Origin: Fratercula arctica
Lineage: Eukaryota; Chordata; Aves; Charadriiformes; Alcidae
NCBI GenBank assembly: GCA_947846985.1
Contig: CANTUZ010000014.1
Span: 12,197,837 to 12,261,836 of the forward strand
Direction of reading: 5' to 3'
Length of the DNA: 64,000 nt
The notes beneath the pieces were generated by a model. It was not told where the DNA came from, did not search any database, and saw only the letters and a program-made list of their open reading frames with translations. Both the position numbers and the translations under genes were made by a program. Of this stretch, positions 43,701 through 54,015 are shown piece by piece (position 1 is the first letter of the stretch; each line of letters opens with the position of its first letter).

Positions 43701-46700
43701 CTGGTGTCCCCGGAGCAGAGTGACGAGCTGGGGGTGCAGAAGCGGCTGCGGACGGAGGTGATCCAGCTGGAGGACACCCTGGCCCAGGTGCGCAAGGAGT
43801 ACGAGATGCTGCGCATCGAGTTCGAGCAGAACCTGGCGGCCAATGAGCAGGCGGGTGAGAGTCTGGCCCCGCCCACTGCCCCGCCCACTGCCCCGCCCAC
43901 TGCCCCGCCCAGGGCCCCTGGGGGACCATAGAGAGGGGCTGCAGGTGGGTGAGCTGGGCTGGTCCTCCACGATCTCTGTGGTGGGGCTGGGGACACTCTG
44001 GGATGGTTCTTCCGGGGCTCCGTGTCAGGTCGGTGCTCCAAGAACTCCGTGGTGGGTTGAGCGCCGCGGGGAGGGCTTCCACGGTCTCTCTGATGGGGCT
44101 GGGGACGCCCGGGGATTGTCCTCCTGGGGCTCCATGGTGGGTCTGGGCCACACTGGGATGGTCCTCCAAGATCTCTGTGGGGGTCGGACGGTCTGGGATG
44201 GTCATGCTGGTGCTCTCTGGGGTCATGGTCCTCCTGGGGCTCCGTGGTAGGTCTGGGCCCACTCTGGGATGGACCTCCTGGGTCTCTATGGTGAGGTTGC
44301 AGCTCTGGGGTCACTCTGGGCCGCTCCTCCCCCACTCTATGGTGCCTCCCCCATCAACGTGATGGTCACGGCGCCGACGGCCGCTCTGCTCCCTCTTCCC
44401 CGCCCTCTCTATGACCCGGCGTGAAACGGGAGGGGGCGGGGCCGGGGCGGGGCGGGGCGTTTCCCCCCGGGTCCCCACCGGGACACCTGGGCCCCCTCCC
44501 CCCGCCCCAGGCCCCATCAACCGGGAGATGCGGCACCTGATCAGCAGCCTCCAGAACCACAACCACCAGCTCAAGGGCGACGTCCAGCGCTACAAGCGCA
44601 AGCTGCGGGAGGTGCAGGCCGAGATCAACAAGGTGGGCGGGGCCTCGGGGTGGGCGGGGCCTCGGGGGGGGCGGGGCCTGGGGGGCGGGGCCCGAGGGGG
44701 GGGGGGTGGGGTGGCCTCGCCCTATTGCTCAATGAGGACGCGGTGGCGTAGCCCCTTTAAGGCGGTGGGAGGAGGTGGGGCTTCAAGGGGTGCGGGCCCT
44801 TTAAGGGGGCGTGGCCACACGAGGGGGGGTAAAGGGCTGTGGCAGTGAGGTGGGGGCCGCTGAGGGGGCGGGGCTTGCAGGGGGCGGGGCCTTAAAAGGG
44901 CCTTGCTAAGGGCGGGGCGGGGGGGTCCATCTGCGGGGGAAGGAGCCTTTTTAAGGGGGTGGGGTCTTAAAAGGGCCACATGGTGGGTGGGTGTGGGCCC
45001 CACTGGGGGGGGGGGGAGCTGCCTTTTAAAAGGGCGGGTGTGGGCCCCACTGGGGGGGGGGGGGGAGCTGCCTTTTAAAAGGGCAACACCCCCGTATTTC
45101 TCAGTGGGGCCCACTGACTCCCCGCTCCCTCCTTCAGCTCCGTCTCCAAGCCAGCGGTGCCCCCCCGGCTCCAGGCAGCGCCCCCCCGCCTCCGCCCCCC
45201 CCAGCCCCTTCCGCCCCCCCCGAGGAGACCCCTGCCCCGGGCCCCGCCCCTCTTAAGGAAGAAGAAGGTGTGGCCCCCCCAGGCCCCGCCCCCACGGAGC
45301 CCAAGCGGGAGGTGCCCGCCCCCCCCGAGGCGGCTGCCCCCCGGCGTCCCCCCCCCGAGGAGGAGGAGCCGCCCCCCACCCCCCGCCCCGGCCCCCCCCA
45401 ACCCCGGCCCCCCCCACCCCCGCCCCCCCCCCGCCTCAAGGAGCCTCCTCCGGCTCCGCCACGGGCGGGGGGGGTCCCGAGGGGGCCCTGAGAGGGAGCG
45501 GGAGCGGCTGCGGGAGAGGGGGGAGCGCCCTAAGGGCCCCCCCGAGGAGCCCAAGAAGAAGGACTCGGAGGTTCTCAAGCAGCTGCGGGTGGAGCTCAAG
45601 TGAGGGGGGGGATTGGGGGGGGCTGGGGGCTGTTTTAGGGGGCTGGGGGCTGTTAAGGGGGTTTGGGGGGGTTGGTGTAAAGGGTCACAATTGATCGGGG
45701 GGGGCTGCTTTAGGGGGCGCAGTGGGACTATGGGGGGGGGGGAGCTGTTCTGGGGGGGCATCATGGGGGCTGGGGGCTGTTACAGGCCTTCCAGGAGCAT
45801 TGGAAGGTTGTTCTGGGGGGGTCTGAGGGGCTGGTTTAGGGGGTGGGGGGGCTGTTACGGGAGGTCCGGGGGGGGGGGGGTGTCAGAGGGGGGGGGCGTT
45901 GTCAGAGGGGCTGTTACGGGGGGGCTGAGGGGCTGTTGTGGGGGGGTCTCGGCAGTGTATCGGGGGGCTGGGGGCTGTTACAGGGGTTCCAGAGGTGCTG
46001 GGGGGCTGTTATGGGGGGTCAGGGGGGGTTGGGGGGGGTGGGTGAGCCTGGGGGGTAGTTTGGGAGGGGTGGGGGGCAGTTATGGGGGTCTGGGGGGGTT
46101 ATTGCGGGGCTGGGGTGGGGGTGGGGAGTGGGGGGCATTTTGGGGGGGGCCCTGGGGGCAATTAGAAGGGGTTGGGGGCGTGAATTGGGGCAATTAATGG
46201 CGATTACAGGGCTGCTCCTGGGGGTTTTATGGCATACTGTGAAGGGGGGGGGGGCTCTGAAGAGGCGGTATGCAAATGAGATGCTAATGAGATGGTACTG
46301 GGGGGCAGGAAGGCGCAGGAGAGCCAGAAGGAGATGAAGCTGCTGCTGGACATGTACAAGTCGGCGCCCAAAGAGCAGCGGGACAAGGTGCAGCTGATGG
46401 CGGCCGAGAGGAAGAGCAAGGCCGAGGTCAGGACGCGCTAACGCCACGCTAATGGCGTGCTAACAACATGCTAATGGCATGCTAATGATGTGTTAACAGC
46501 ACACTAACAACACGCTAGCGCCACACTAATGGCGTGCTAATGACACGCTAATGGCATGCTAATGATGTGTTAACGGCACACTAACAACACGCTAACGCCA
46601 CGCTAATGGCGTGCTAACGATGCCTTAACAGCACACTAACGACACGCTAATGCCATGCTAATCGCATGCTAACGACACGTTAACGCCATGTTAATGGCGT

Positions 46701-49700
46701 GCTAACGACATGCTCACGCCACGCTCATGGCACGATAACGATGCGTTAACAGCACGCTAACAACATGCTAATGGCGTGCTAACGATGCGTTAACAGCATA
46801 CTAACGACATGCTAACGCCACGCTAATGGCGTGGTAACGATGCGTTAACAGCACACTAACGCCACGCTAATGGCGTGCTAATGATGCGTTAACAGCACAC
46901 TAATGACACGCTAATGCCACGCTAATTGCGTGCTAACGACACGCTAATGCCATGTTAATGGCGTGCTAACGACATGCTCACGCCACGCTTATGGCATGCT
47001 AACGATGCGTTAACAGCACGCTAACGACACGCTAATGGCGTGCTAATGATGTGTTAACGCCACGCTAACGCCACGCTAATGGCATGCTAATGATGTGTTA
47101 ATGGCACGCGAGCAACACGCTAATGCCATGCTAACGCCATGCTAATGGCGTGCTAGCGATGCGTTAACAGCACGCTAACGCCACGCTAATGGCACACTAA
47201 TGCCATGCTAACGGTGTGCTAACAACGCACTAACGATGCGCTAACAACACGCTAACACCACGCTAATGGCGTGTTGGCGCTATGCTACCGGTGTGCTAAT
47301 GATGTGCTGACACCACGCTAAGGCCACGCTAATGCCGTGCTAACAGTGTGCTAACGGCCTGCTAACGACACGCTAACACCACACTAATGGCACACTAACG
47401 CCACACTAATGGCACACTAGCAACACGCTAATGGCACGGTAATGACACGCTAGTGGCACGCTAACGACACGCTAACACCACGCTAATGGCACACTAACAA
47501 CGTGCTACCAATGCAGTAACAGCACGCTAAGGCCACGCTAAGGACACAGTAACGGCACACTAACGGCACACTAACGGCACGCTAATGGCACGCTAACGGC
47601 ACGCTAAGGCCATGCTAACGACACACAGCGCGGTAACGACGCGCTAACGGCGCTAAGGCTGAGCGCGTTCCCTCCTCCCCCCACGCCCCCCCGCGGTGCC
47701 TCACTGGCGCCTCAACGCCAGCGTCGCGTCAGGCCGTGACGTCACATCATGACATCACACGGTGAGCTCACGCGGTCACATCACCCCATGACATCACTCC
47801 TTACCTCACACGATGACATCACGCTTTCCTGTGATGCCGTGACTTCACGCGGTTGCGCGCCATCACCTCACACAATGGCGTCACGCCCTTCGTGATGACA
47901 CCATGCCATTACCTCATTATGACATCATGTGATGACGTCATGCTGTTACCTTACGCAATGATATCACGCTGTTACCTCACACCGTGATGTCACGGCATTA
48001 CCTCACACAATGACATCACGCAGTGATGTCAAGCCGTTACCTCCCGCGATGACGTCACACCATCGTTTCACGTGGCAGCACCGTGTGACGATGTCATGCT
48101 GTTACCTCACGTGATGACGTCATGCCGTTACCTCACATGGTGTCATGCTGTGAGCTCACACGATGATGTCACGCCGTGACCTCACATGATGACACCACGT
48201 TGTTACTTCCCGCGACGACAGCGTGCCGCTACTTCACACGGTGACATCACACGGTGACATCACGCCATTACCTCACACAATGCCACGCCATTAGCTTACG
48301 CGATGGCACCACGCGATGGCATCGCGCCGTTCCCTCCCACGACGACATCACTCACGCCCCCGTCTCCCGCTCCCTCCCCGGGCGGGGGGCGTGGGGGTGG
48401 GGGGGGGGAGGGGTGACGACGTCCCGTCCCGGGCAGGCGGAGGAGCTGCGGGGGCGGGCGCGGGAGCTGGAGGAGCGGGAGCGGCGGGAGAGCAAGAAGC
48501 TGGCGGACGAGGAGGCGCTGCGGCGCCTGCGCCAGGCCGAGGAGCAGATCGAGCACCTGCAGCGCAAGCTGGCCGCCACCAAGCAGGTGGGCGGGGCTTC
48601 CGGGGGGCGGGGCTTCCGGGGGCGGGGCTTGGGGGGCGGGGGCTTCCGGGGGGTGGGGCTTCAGGGGGGGGCGCAGCCTTCCGGGGTCAGGATTTCCTGG
48701 GGGGACTTCCGGGGGTGCGGGCTGAGGAGAGGGGGCGTGGCTTGGGGGGGGGGGGGGGGGGGGGGATGAATCCGGGGGGGCGGGGCATTGAGGGCAGCCT
48801 GTGTGATGTCACAGCCACAGCCTATGACATCACAGCCGCGGCTTGTGATGTCATAAAGGCACGCGGGTTCAGTGGCACGCAGCCGGCTGGTGGGAAACAT
48901 CAGGGAAGGGGGGGCAAAGGGGGGGCGGGGCTTGGGTGGGTGGAGCTCGTGACATCACCGGCGTGCCGTGTGACAGCAGGAGGGCACGTGGTGACATCAT
49001 AAGGCGGGGCTCTGACGTCGTCGTTGCGTTCCCGGCCGTGCCAGGCGGGGAAGGGCGCAGGGTGGTGGTGGTGGGTTGGTGGCGGGTGGTGACGTCACAG
49101 GGGGCGGCGTGTGACATCACAGCGGCCGTGCTGGGGGCGGGGCAGGAGGAGGAGGCGCTGCTGTCGGAGATGGACGTCACGGGCCAGGCCTTCGAGGACA
49201 TGCAGGAGCAGAACCTGCGGCTGCTGCAGCAGCTGCGGGAGAAGGACGACGCCAACTTCAAGCTGATGTCGGAGCGCATCAAGGCCAACCAGATCCACAA
49301 GCTGCTGCGGGAGGAGAAGGACGAGTTGGCCGAGCAGGTCCTCGCCCTTAAGGCCCAGGTGGGACCCAGGGGTCCGGGGAGGGCCCGGGCGTTCGGGGAG
49401 GTCCAGGGCCATCCAGGGGTCCAGAGGAACCCAGGCGGTTGTGGGGCTGGAGGAACCCAGGTGAGCGGGAGTAGGTTGAAATGGTGAAACAGGTTCTCCC
49501 CATCGAGGTCCAGGTGGGACCCAGACATTCAGGCTGGGGTGGACCCAGGGCTCCAGGCCCATAGTGACCTCAGTGGCCAAGCTGAGGGGACCCAGGGGTC
49601 CGGGGAGGGGACCCAGGCATCTGGGCGGGGTCTTTAGGTGGCCACCCAACTCCTGGTGGTGGAGAAGGAGCCAAGGGGTGGACAAAGGCAACGTGGGGGA

Positions 49701-52630
49701 CCTCAACATCTGGGTTGGCATCTGGGGAGGGGACCCAGGCATCCAGGGGTGGCTTTGTCCCCAGGTGGACGCCCAGTTGCTGGTGGTCCAGAAGCTGGAG
49801 GAGAAGGAACGGGGGCTTCAGAGCAGCCTGGCGGCGGTGGAGAAGGAGCTGGCCCTGCGCACCCAAGCCCTGGAGCTCAACAAGAGGAAGGTCGGGGGGG
49901 GGTGGGGGGAGGATGACACCCAGGCGTCTGGGGGGCACCCAGGTGTCACAGGGAGGGACCCAGGCATCTGGGAGGGGACCAGGCGTTTGGGAGCTCAGGT
50001 CAACTCAGTCAATGGGGATGCGGGGGCTTTGCGGGGGACCCAAGGGGTCAAGGTCAGAGGGGACCCCAGTGTCCGGGGGGGGGACCCAGATGTCCAGGAG
50101 GGGACCCAGGTGTCATGGGGGGGGACCCAGGTGTCCGGGGGGGGAGACACCCAGGTGTCCGGGAGGACACCCAGGAGTTTGGGAGCTCAGGTCAACCCAG
50201 TCAATGAGGATGCGGGGGCTTTGAGGGGGGGGGACCCAAGGGGTCAAGGTCAGAGGGGACCCCAGTGTCCGGGGGGCGGGAGTGGTGGTGGGGACCCTGG
50301 TGTCTGGGCTGGGGGGACCCAGGCACCCGGTGGGGGGACACCCAGGTGTCCGGGGAGGGACAGCCCAGGAGTCCAGGAGGGGACCCAGGCATCCACGGGG
50401 AGGAAGGCCAGCCCTGGAGACACTGGGGGACACTGGTGTCAGGGCGGTGGGACTGGTGGGGGGCACCCTTGGCTGGGGAGGGGACCCAGGCGTCCGGGCC
50501 CGCAGGCGGTGGAGGCGGCGCAGCTGGCGGAGGACCTGCGGGCGCAGGGGGAGCACGTGCAGGCCCGGCTGCGGGAGCTGCAGGCCTGCGCCGCCGAGAA
50601 CCGGGCGGCCAAGGACAAGGAGTCCCTCAGCCTCAAACGGGCCCAGGTATGGGGCAGGGGGGGCCCTACGGCATCCATAGGGGACGGGTCGCAGAGGGGG
50701 CTGGGGGCGTCCTTATGGGGCTCTGCGGGGTGTTGCGGGGGCTGTAGGGTGCCCTATGGGGTTGTTGGGGGAGTCCGTAGGGTGCCTACAGCACCTTGGG
50801 GGCTCTATCGGGTGCACGAAGGGGATATAGGGCGGCTGGAGGGTCCTTATGGGGCTTTATGGGAGCCCTGTGGGGGCCGTAGGGTGCCCTATGGGGTCTT
50901 TTGGGAATTCTGGGAGACCCTATGGAGTCCCTATGGCACCTTATGGGCTCCATAGGGTGTCTGAGGGGGCTATGGGGTGGCTGGAGTGCTCGTATGGGCC
51001 TCTGTGGGGTGGTGTGTGGGCTGTAGGGTGCTCTGTGGGGCTGCTCGGAGAGTTTGGGGGATTCTATAGGGTGCTTGAGGGGGCTATAGGATGGCTGGAG
51101 GGACCTTATGGGGGTCTGGGGGGGCTCTGGGGGGGGCTGTGGGGGCTGTAGGGTGCCTTGTGGGGCTGTTCGGGGAGTCCGGGGGACTCTATAGGGCGTC
51201 TACACCAGCCTATAGGGTCTAGAGAGGATCTGAGGGGGGCTATAGGGGGACTGGAGGGTCCTTATGGGGCTCGGTGGGGGGCTGTGGGGGCTGTAGAGTC
51301 CCCTATGGAGTTGTTTGGGGGACTCTATAGGGTGCCTGAGGGGGCTGGAGGGTGGCTGGAGGGTCCTTATGGGGCTCTATGGGGGGCTGTAGGGTGCTCT
51401 ATGGGGCTGTTCAGGGTCCGGGGGACTCTGTAGGTGCCTTACAGCACCCTATGGGCTCTGTGGGGTTTGGAGAGGGGGGTGCAGACACTGTGGGGTGTTA
51501 CGTTGCGCTATGGGGTGGCGGGGGGGGGGTCTATAGGAGCGTTATGAGGTTTTCTAGAAGGTTCTGTGGCAGCCTAGAAGGGGGCTATGGGGACCTATAG
51601 GGGCTTTGGTGGTCTCCATAGGACGTCCATGGGACCCACAGAGGGTCCTTTGAGCCCTATAGAGGTCTGTTGGGTCCCATAGGGATCTGTGGGGCCCCAT
51701 AGGGGGTTGCAGGGACCTAAGGGGGTTTGTGGGTCCCATAGAGGCTCTGTTGGGCCCTGGAGGGGGTCTGCAGGGACCTAAAAGGGGTTTAGGAGAATCT
51801 ATAGGGTGTCGGGGGGATCTGTAGGGGGTCTGCGGGGACCCACAGTGCCACCGTGGGTCATGGTCCCCCATCCCTGCAGGAGGAGCTGTCACGGCTGCGG
51901 CGGAAGCTGGAGAAGCAGCGGAAGGTGGAGGTCTACGCCGACGCTGACCAGATCCTCCAGGAGGAGATCAAGGAGTACCGGGTGCGGGGGGCGGGGCACC
52001 CATGGGTGCCAGGGGCAGGGTGGGCAAGGCTGGGGGTCTGGAGGACCCATAGGCGGGTGCTGGAGGACTTTGGGTGGGGTTGGAGGACCTTGGAACGGGC
52101 TGGGGGACCTTGTGGTGGGTCTGGAGGACCTTGAGTGGAGTTGGAGGACCCGTGGGTGAGTGCTGGAGGACTTTGGGTGGGGCTGGAGAACCTTGGGTGG
52201 CTTTGGTCAACCTTGGGTGGGGGTTGCAGAACTTTGGGTGGGGCTGGAGCACCCATGGGTGCTGCAGGTCACGCCATGGGGCCAACAGCCATCTTGTCCC
52301 GCCCTCCTTGTTGCCTCTCCCCCATCTCCTGTAGGGTTGGAGGACCTCAGGGTGGGCTTGGAAGACCATGGGTGGGCTTGAGAGACCATGGGTGGGCTTG
52401 GAGCACCCATGGGTGCCACCATGGGGCTGACGGCCATCTTGCCCCACCCCCAGGCCCGCCTGACCTGCCCCTGCTGCAACGCCCGCAAGAAGGATGCCGT
52501 CCTCACCAAGTGCTTCCACGTCTTCTGCTTCGAGTGTGTCAAGAGCCGCTATGACACCCGCCAGCGCAAGTGCCCCAAGTGCAACGCCGCCTTCGGCGCC
52601 CATGACTTCCACCGCGTCTACATCAGCTGA
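35302..52630 (+). CDS. RNF40: RNF40 (BRE1B), E3 ligase for histone H2B monoubiquitination (19 coding exons)
   Basis: Starts [14 protein letters not shown] (35302) and ends FHRVYIS with stop TGA 52628-52630. The exon sum of 3,083 bases gives about 1,027 residues against 1,001 in human. RNF40 pairs with RNF20 as the nuclear BRE1 complex. Together with UBE2A/B it attaches ubiquitin to H2B Lys120, which promotes H3K4 and H3K79 methylation and transcription elongation. The sequence shows a short basic N-terminus, long heptad-type coiled coils almost unchanged from human, a Pro-rich variable linker and a C-terminal RING. Exons, detailed in the segment entries, have GT/AG borders. Two places need a one-base correction: the exon 3/4 junction and exon 12. 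RNF20 is excluded by the N-terminus and linker. Confidence 0.96.
35440..38376. repeat. RNF40 introns 1-4
   Basis: Intron 1 (35434-35658) holds an inverted relative of the SRCAP intron 25 repeat. Intron 2 (35827-36675) is a 21-base repeat, CCCCAAAAATGGCCTTGGGGA, of about 30 copies. Intron 3 (36828-37471) is GGGGGGCAATTTAGGGG-type. Intron 4 (37721-38376) has units of about 36 bases with TTTTTGGGGGTCACTCAGA. Confidence 0.75.
38377..44632 (+). CDS. RNF40: RNF40 exons 5-11: central coiled coils
   Basis: Exons 38377-38489, 39220-39366, 40238-40312, 41025-41144, 41889-42068, 43719-43854 and 44511-44632, in phase throughout. Recognisable matches to human are [126 protein letters not shown] and [19 protein letters not shown]. 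The heptad pattern supports a long parallel coil for dimerisation with RNF20. The intron positions are conserved enough that each exon ends at the expected residue. Confidence 0.95.
38490..41888. repeat. RNF40 introns 5-8: GTGACGTGGCC, GTGTCCCC, GGGTCCCTGGGGG and GGGGACGTTGGGG arrays
   Basis: 38490-39219 has units of about 45-60 bases with GATGTCCCCATGGGGTGAC. 39367-40237 changes from GTCACTTGGGG units to CCAGGGTGTCCCCAGTGTC units. 40313-41024 is GGTTTTGGGGGACCCTGGGG-type. 41145-41888 is GGGGACGTTGGGGGCATCAG-type. Confidence 0.65.
42069..43718. repeat. RNF40 intron 9 with a 55-base VNTR of about 14-15 copies
   Basis: CCCTGATGCCCCTGGTGTCT recurs at 42711, 42766, 42821, 42876, 42931 and on to 43481, an exact 55-base period with few substitutions. 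The flanks (42300-42700, 43500-43700) are diverged TCCCCCACGTCC-type sequence. Because 55 is not a multiple of three, all frames stay open and produce a long Gly/His/Gln/Thr open frame on the minus strand that is not a gene. Confidence 0.85.
43855..45137. repeat. RNF40 introns 10 and 11
   Basis: 43855-44510 holds CCCGCCCACTGCC copies (about 43870-43912), one ACCATAGAGA (43925-43934) and then units of about 60-70 bases with GGGCTGGGGAC and GGTCCTCC. 44633-45137 is GGGGCGGGGCC and AAGGGGGCGTGGC-type with repeated TTTTAAAAGGGC. Confidence 0.6.
45138..45599 (+). CDS. RNF40: RNF40 exon 12: Pro-rich linker with an apparent frameshift
   Basis: Opens LRLQASG, like human LRAQASGS, then becomes a Pro/Ala/Glu stretch. 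Without correction the frame stops at 45489-45491. The next frame reads [20 protein letters not shown] and then [14 protein letters not shown], which matches the human linker end (KESELLKGLRAEL). A single extra G in the 8-G run at 45467-45474 would join them. The exon ends at 45599 with donor GTGAGG; the phase fits exon 13. Confidence 0.85.
45600..46308. repeat. RNF40 intron 12, GGGGGCTGTTA repeat
   Basis: Degenerate GGGGGCTGTTACAGGGG units. The final 60 bases contain ATGCAAATGAGATGCTAATGA, a TGCTAA-like core that anticipates the array in the next intron. Confidence 0.65.
46309..51981 (+). CDS. RNF40: RNF40 exons 13-18: C-terminal coiled coils
   Basis: Exons 46309-46426, 48437-48586, 49146-49358, 49765-49890, 50506-50646 and 51880-51981, all in phase. 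They match human almost residue for residue: [166 protein letters not shown] and LQEEIKEY. Exon 15 follows an acceptor (GGGGCAG at 49145) with almost no pyrimidine tract. Confidence 0.95.
46430..47650. repeat. RNF40 intron 13, part 1: 11-base GCTAACG/GCTAATG array
   Basis: About 110 units such as GCTAATGGCGT, GCTAACGATGC, GTTAACAGCAC and GCTAACGACAC follow one another at 11-base spacing for 1.2 kb. TAA appears on the same helical face about once per turn. It is distinctly less G+C-rich than the surroundings. Confidence 0.85.
47700..48360. repeat. RNF40 intron 13, part 2: TGACATCAC/TGACGTCA array
   Basis: Units of about 25 bases combine GATGACATCAC with GCCGTTACCTCACAC. Perfect TGACGTCA palindromes lie at 47737-47744, 47933-47940, 48050-48057 and 48115-48122, with many one-base variants. 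Confidence 0.8.
48587..50505. repeat. RNF40 introns 14-16
   Basis: 48587-49145 has GGGGCGGGGCTTCCGGG units, then more TGATGTCACAGCC units including a TGACGTCA at 49090-49097. 49359-49764 and 49891-50505 are GGGGACCCAGGTGTCC-type. The latter contains two copies, about 191 bases apart (near 49985 and 50176), of a segment with GGGAGCTCAGGTCAAC. Confidence 0.65.
50647..51879. repeat. RNF40 intron 17, repeat of about 125-145 bases
   Basis: GGCTGTAGGGTGCCCTATGG recurs near 50743, 50879, 51022, 51148 and 51388, with CTGGAGGGTCCTTATGGGGC between. The last 300 bases drift to GGGTCCCATAGGGATCTGTGG units. Confidence 0.65.
51982..52453. repeat. RNF40 intron 18, GGAGGACCTTGGGTGGG repeat
   Basis: Units of about 25-30 bases, GGAGGACTTTGGGTGGGGCT. 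One GGCCATCTTG, the motif abundant in the SRCAP 3' UTR, occurs at each of about 52288 and 52432. Confidence 0.6.
52454..52630 (+). CDS. RNF40: RNF40 exon 19: C3HC4 RING finger and C-terminus
   Basis: The exon encodes [17 protein letters not shown] then [16 protein letters not shown] and [17 protein letters not shown], ending YIS. The Cys/His ligands of the C3HC4 RING (CxxC, CxHxxCxxC, CxxC) are all present. This domain recruits the RAD6-type E2 and touches the nucleosome acidic patch in BRE1 proteins. The final tail matches human RNF40, so the stop at 52628-52630 is secure. Confidence 0.97.
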   Translation, partial: ARLTCPCCNARKKDAVLTKCFHVFCFECVKSRYDTRQRKCPKCNAAFGAHDFHRVYIS

Positions 52631-53541
52631 GCCCCACCAGCGCCCCACAGCCGCCCCACGGCACCTGTGGGTGCTCCCCGGCCAACCATGGGCCTCGGAG
52701 GTTGTTCACCACCACCTTGGAGGACCATGGTTTCCTCTGTGTCTGTGTTAGTTGAACCCCATGGTGGTCCTCAACCACCCCTGGGTGCCCCGTGAGACCT
52801 ATGGGTGCCCCATAGCGACCCACAGCACCCATGGGTGCCCCATTGTCAACTGTGGGCCTTGGAGGTGGGTCAACACCACCTTGGAGGATCGTATTTTTGT
52901 CTGTTTCTGTGTTAATTGAACCCCCTGGTGATCCTTGACCACCCCTGGGTGCCCCGTGAGACCCGTGGGTGCCCCATAGCGACCCACAACACCCATGGGT
53001 GCCCCATGGTCACCCACAGGTGCTGCACGGTCAACCGTGGGTCTTGGAGGTGGGTCAACACCACCTTGGAGGACCATTGTTTTCTCTGTTGCTGTGTTAG
53101 TTGAACCCTCTGGTGATCCTTGGCCACCCCTGGGTGCCCCATGAGACCTGTGGGTGCCCCATAGCGACCCACAGCACCCATGGGTGCTCCATGGTCAACC
53201 ACAGTTCTTTGAGGTGGGTCAACACCACCTTGGAGGATCGTATTTTTGTCTGTTTCTGTGTTAATTGAACCCCCTGGTGATCCTTGGCCACCCCTGGGTG
53301 CCCCGTGAGACCTGTGGGTGCCCCATAGCGACCCACGGCACCCAGGGGTGCCCCATGGTCAACTGTGGGTCTTGGAGATGGGTCATCACCACCTTGGAGG
53401 ACCACAACTTGCGTCGTGTCTGTGTCAGCTGACCCTTGGGTGCCCAGTGACACCGACGGGTGCCCCATGGCGACCCACGGCACCCAGGGGTGACCTATGG
53501 GTGGCCCCACCCCCTTCCCCGCCCCCATCCCACCCAATAAA
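52631..53541 (+). repeat. RNF40: RNF40 3' UTR made of about five tandem copies, 142-185 bases each
   Basis: GTGCCCCATAGCGACCCAC recurs near 52806, 52971, 53156 and 53320, with a variant near 53462. Copies also share GGAGGTGGGTCAACACCACC and TGTTAGTTGAACC. The spacing alternates about 164 and 185. A final AATAAA lies at 53536-53541. Confidence 0.8.
53536..53541 (+). terminator. RNF40: Polyadenylation signal AATAAA of RNF40
   Basis: A perfect AATAAA, 906 bases after the stop codon, directly after the last repeat copy and before the RUSF1 promoter region. Confidence 0.8.
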
Positions 53542-53559
53542 GCGCTTGGAGCTGAGGCC

Positions 53560-54015
53560 GTGGCTGCGTGGGGCTGCTGGGGGCACCCCGGCGTGCGGGG
53601 GGAGGTCACCCAAGAGGGGGTGTGACCATAGAGAGGGGTGGGAAGAGATTCCAGAGGGTCCACGTGAGCATAGAGACCCCCGCGGTACCACAGAGAGGCA
53701 GGGAAGAGGTACCAGAGTGTCTGCACGACCATAGAGACGGGCGGGAGGGTGGGCCAGAGCGTCCCGCGGAACCGTAGCGGCGTGGCACCACGCTGGCAGC
53801 CATAGAGTGCTGGAGGCCGTCTGTCCTAGAGGGGACACCTGGAGGACCTGGGCCGCAATGGGACCATAGAGACTGGCGGACCGCGGCCCAGCCTGCCTCC
53901 GCGGGGACCATAGAGAGCTGCGGGGCCTCCTAGCCCGCCTCAGGGGGGTGGCCATAGAGACTGGCGGGCCGCGGCCCAGCGCGCCCCGGAAGCGCGGGGC
54001 CTGCAGCGCTGCGGG
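53560..54015 (+). promoter_or_regulatory. RUSF1: RUSF1 upstream region with repeated ACCATAGAGA
   Basis: Exact ACCATAGAGA at 53625, 53728, 53863 and 53907, with one-base variants at 53667 and 53951 and weaker forms between, all in the same orientation. CpG density rises toward the start codon at 54016. No TATA box. The motif could be a repeated binding site or simply a diverged minisatellite. Confidence 0.5.

Noticed and set aside
42665..44335. 556-codon minus-strand open frame rich in Gly, His, Gln and Thr
   Set aside because: It is the reverse reading of the 55-base VNTR in RNF40 intron 9 and runs over RNF40 exon 10. No protein family resemblance.
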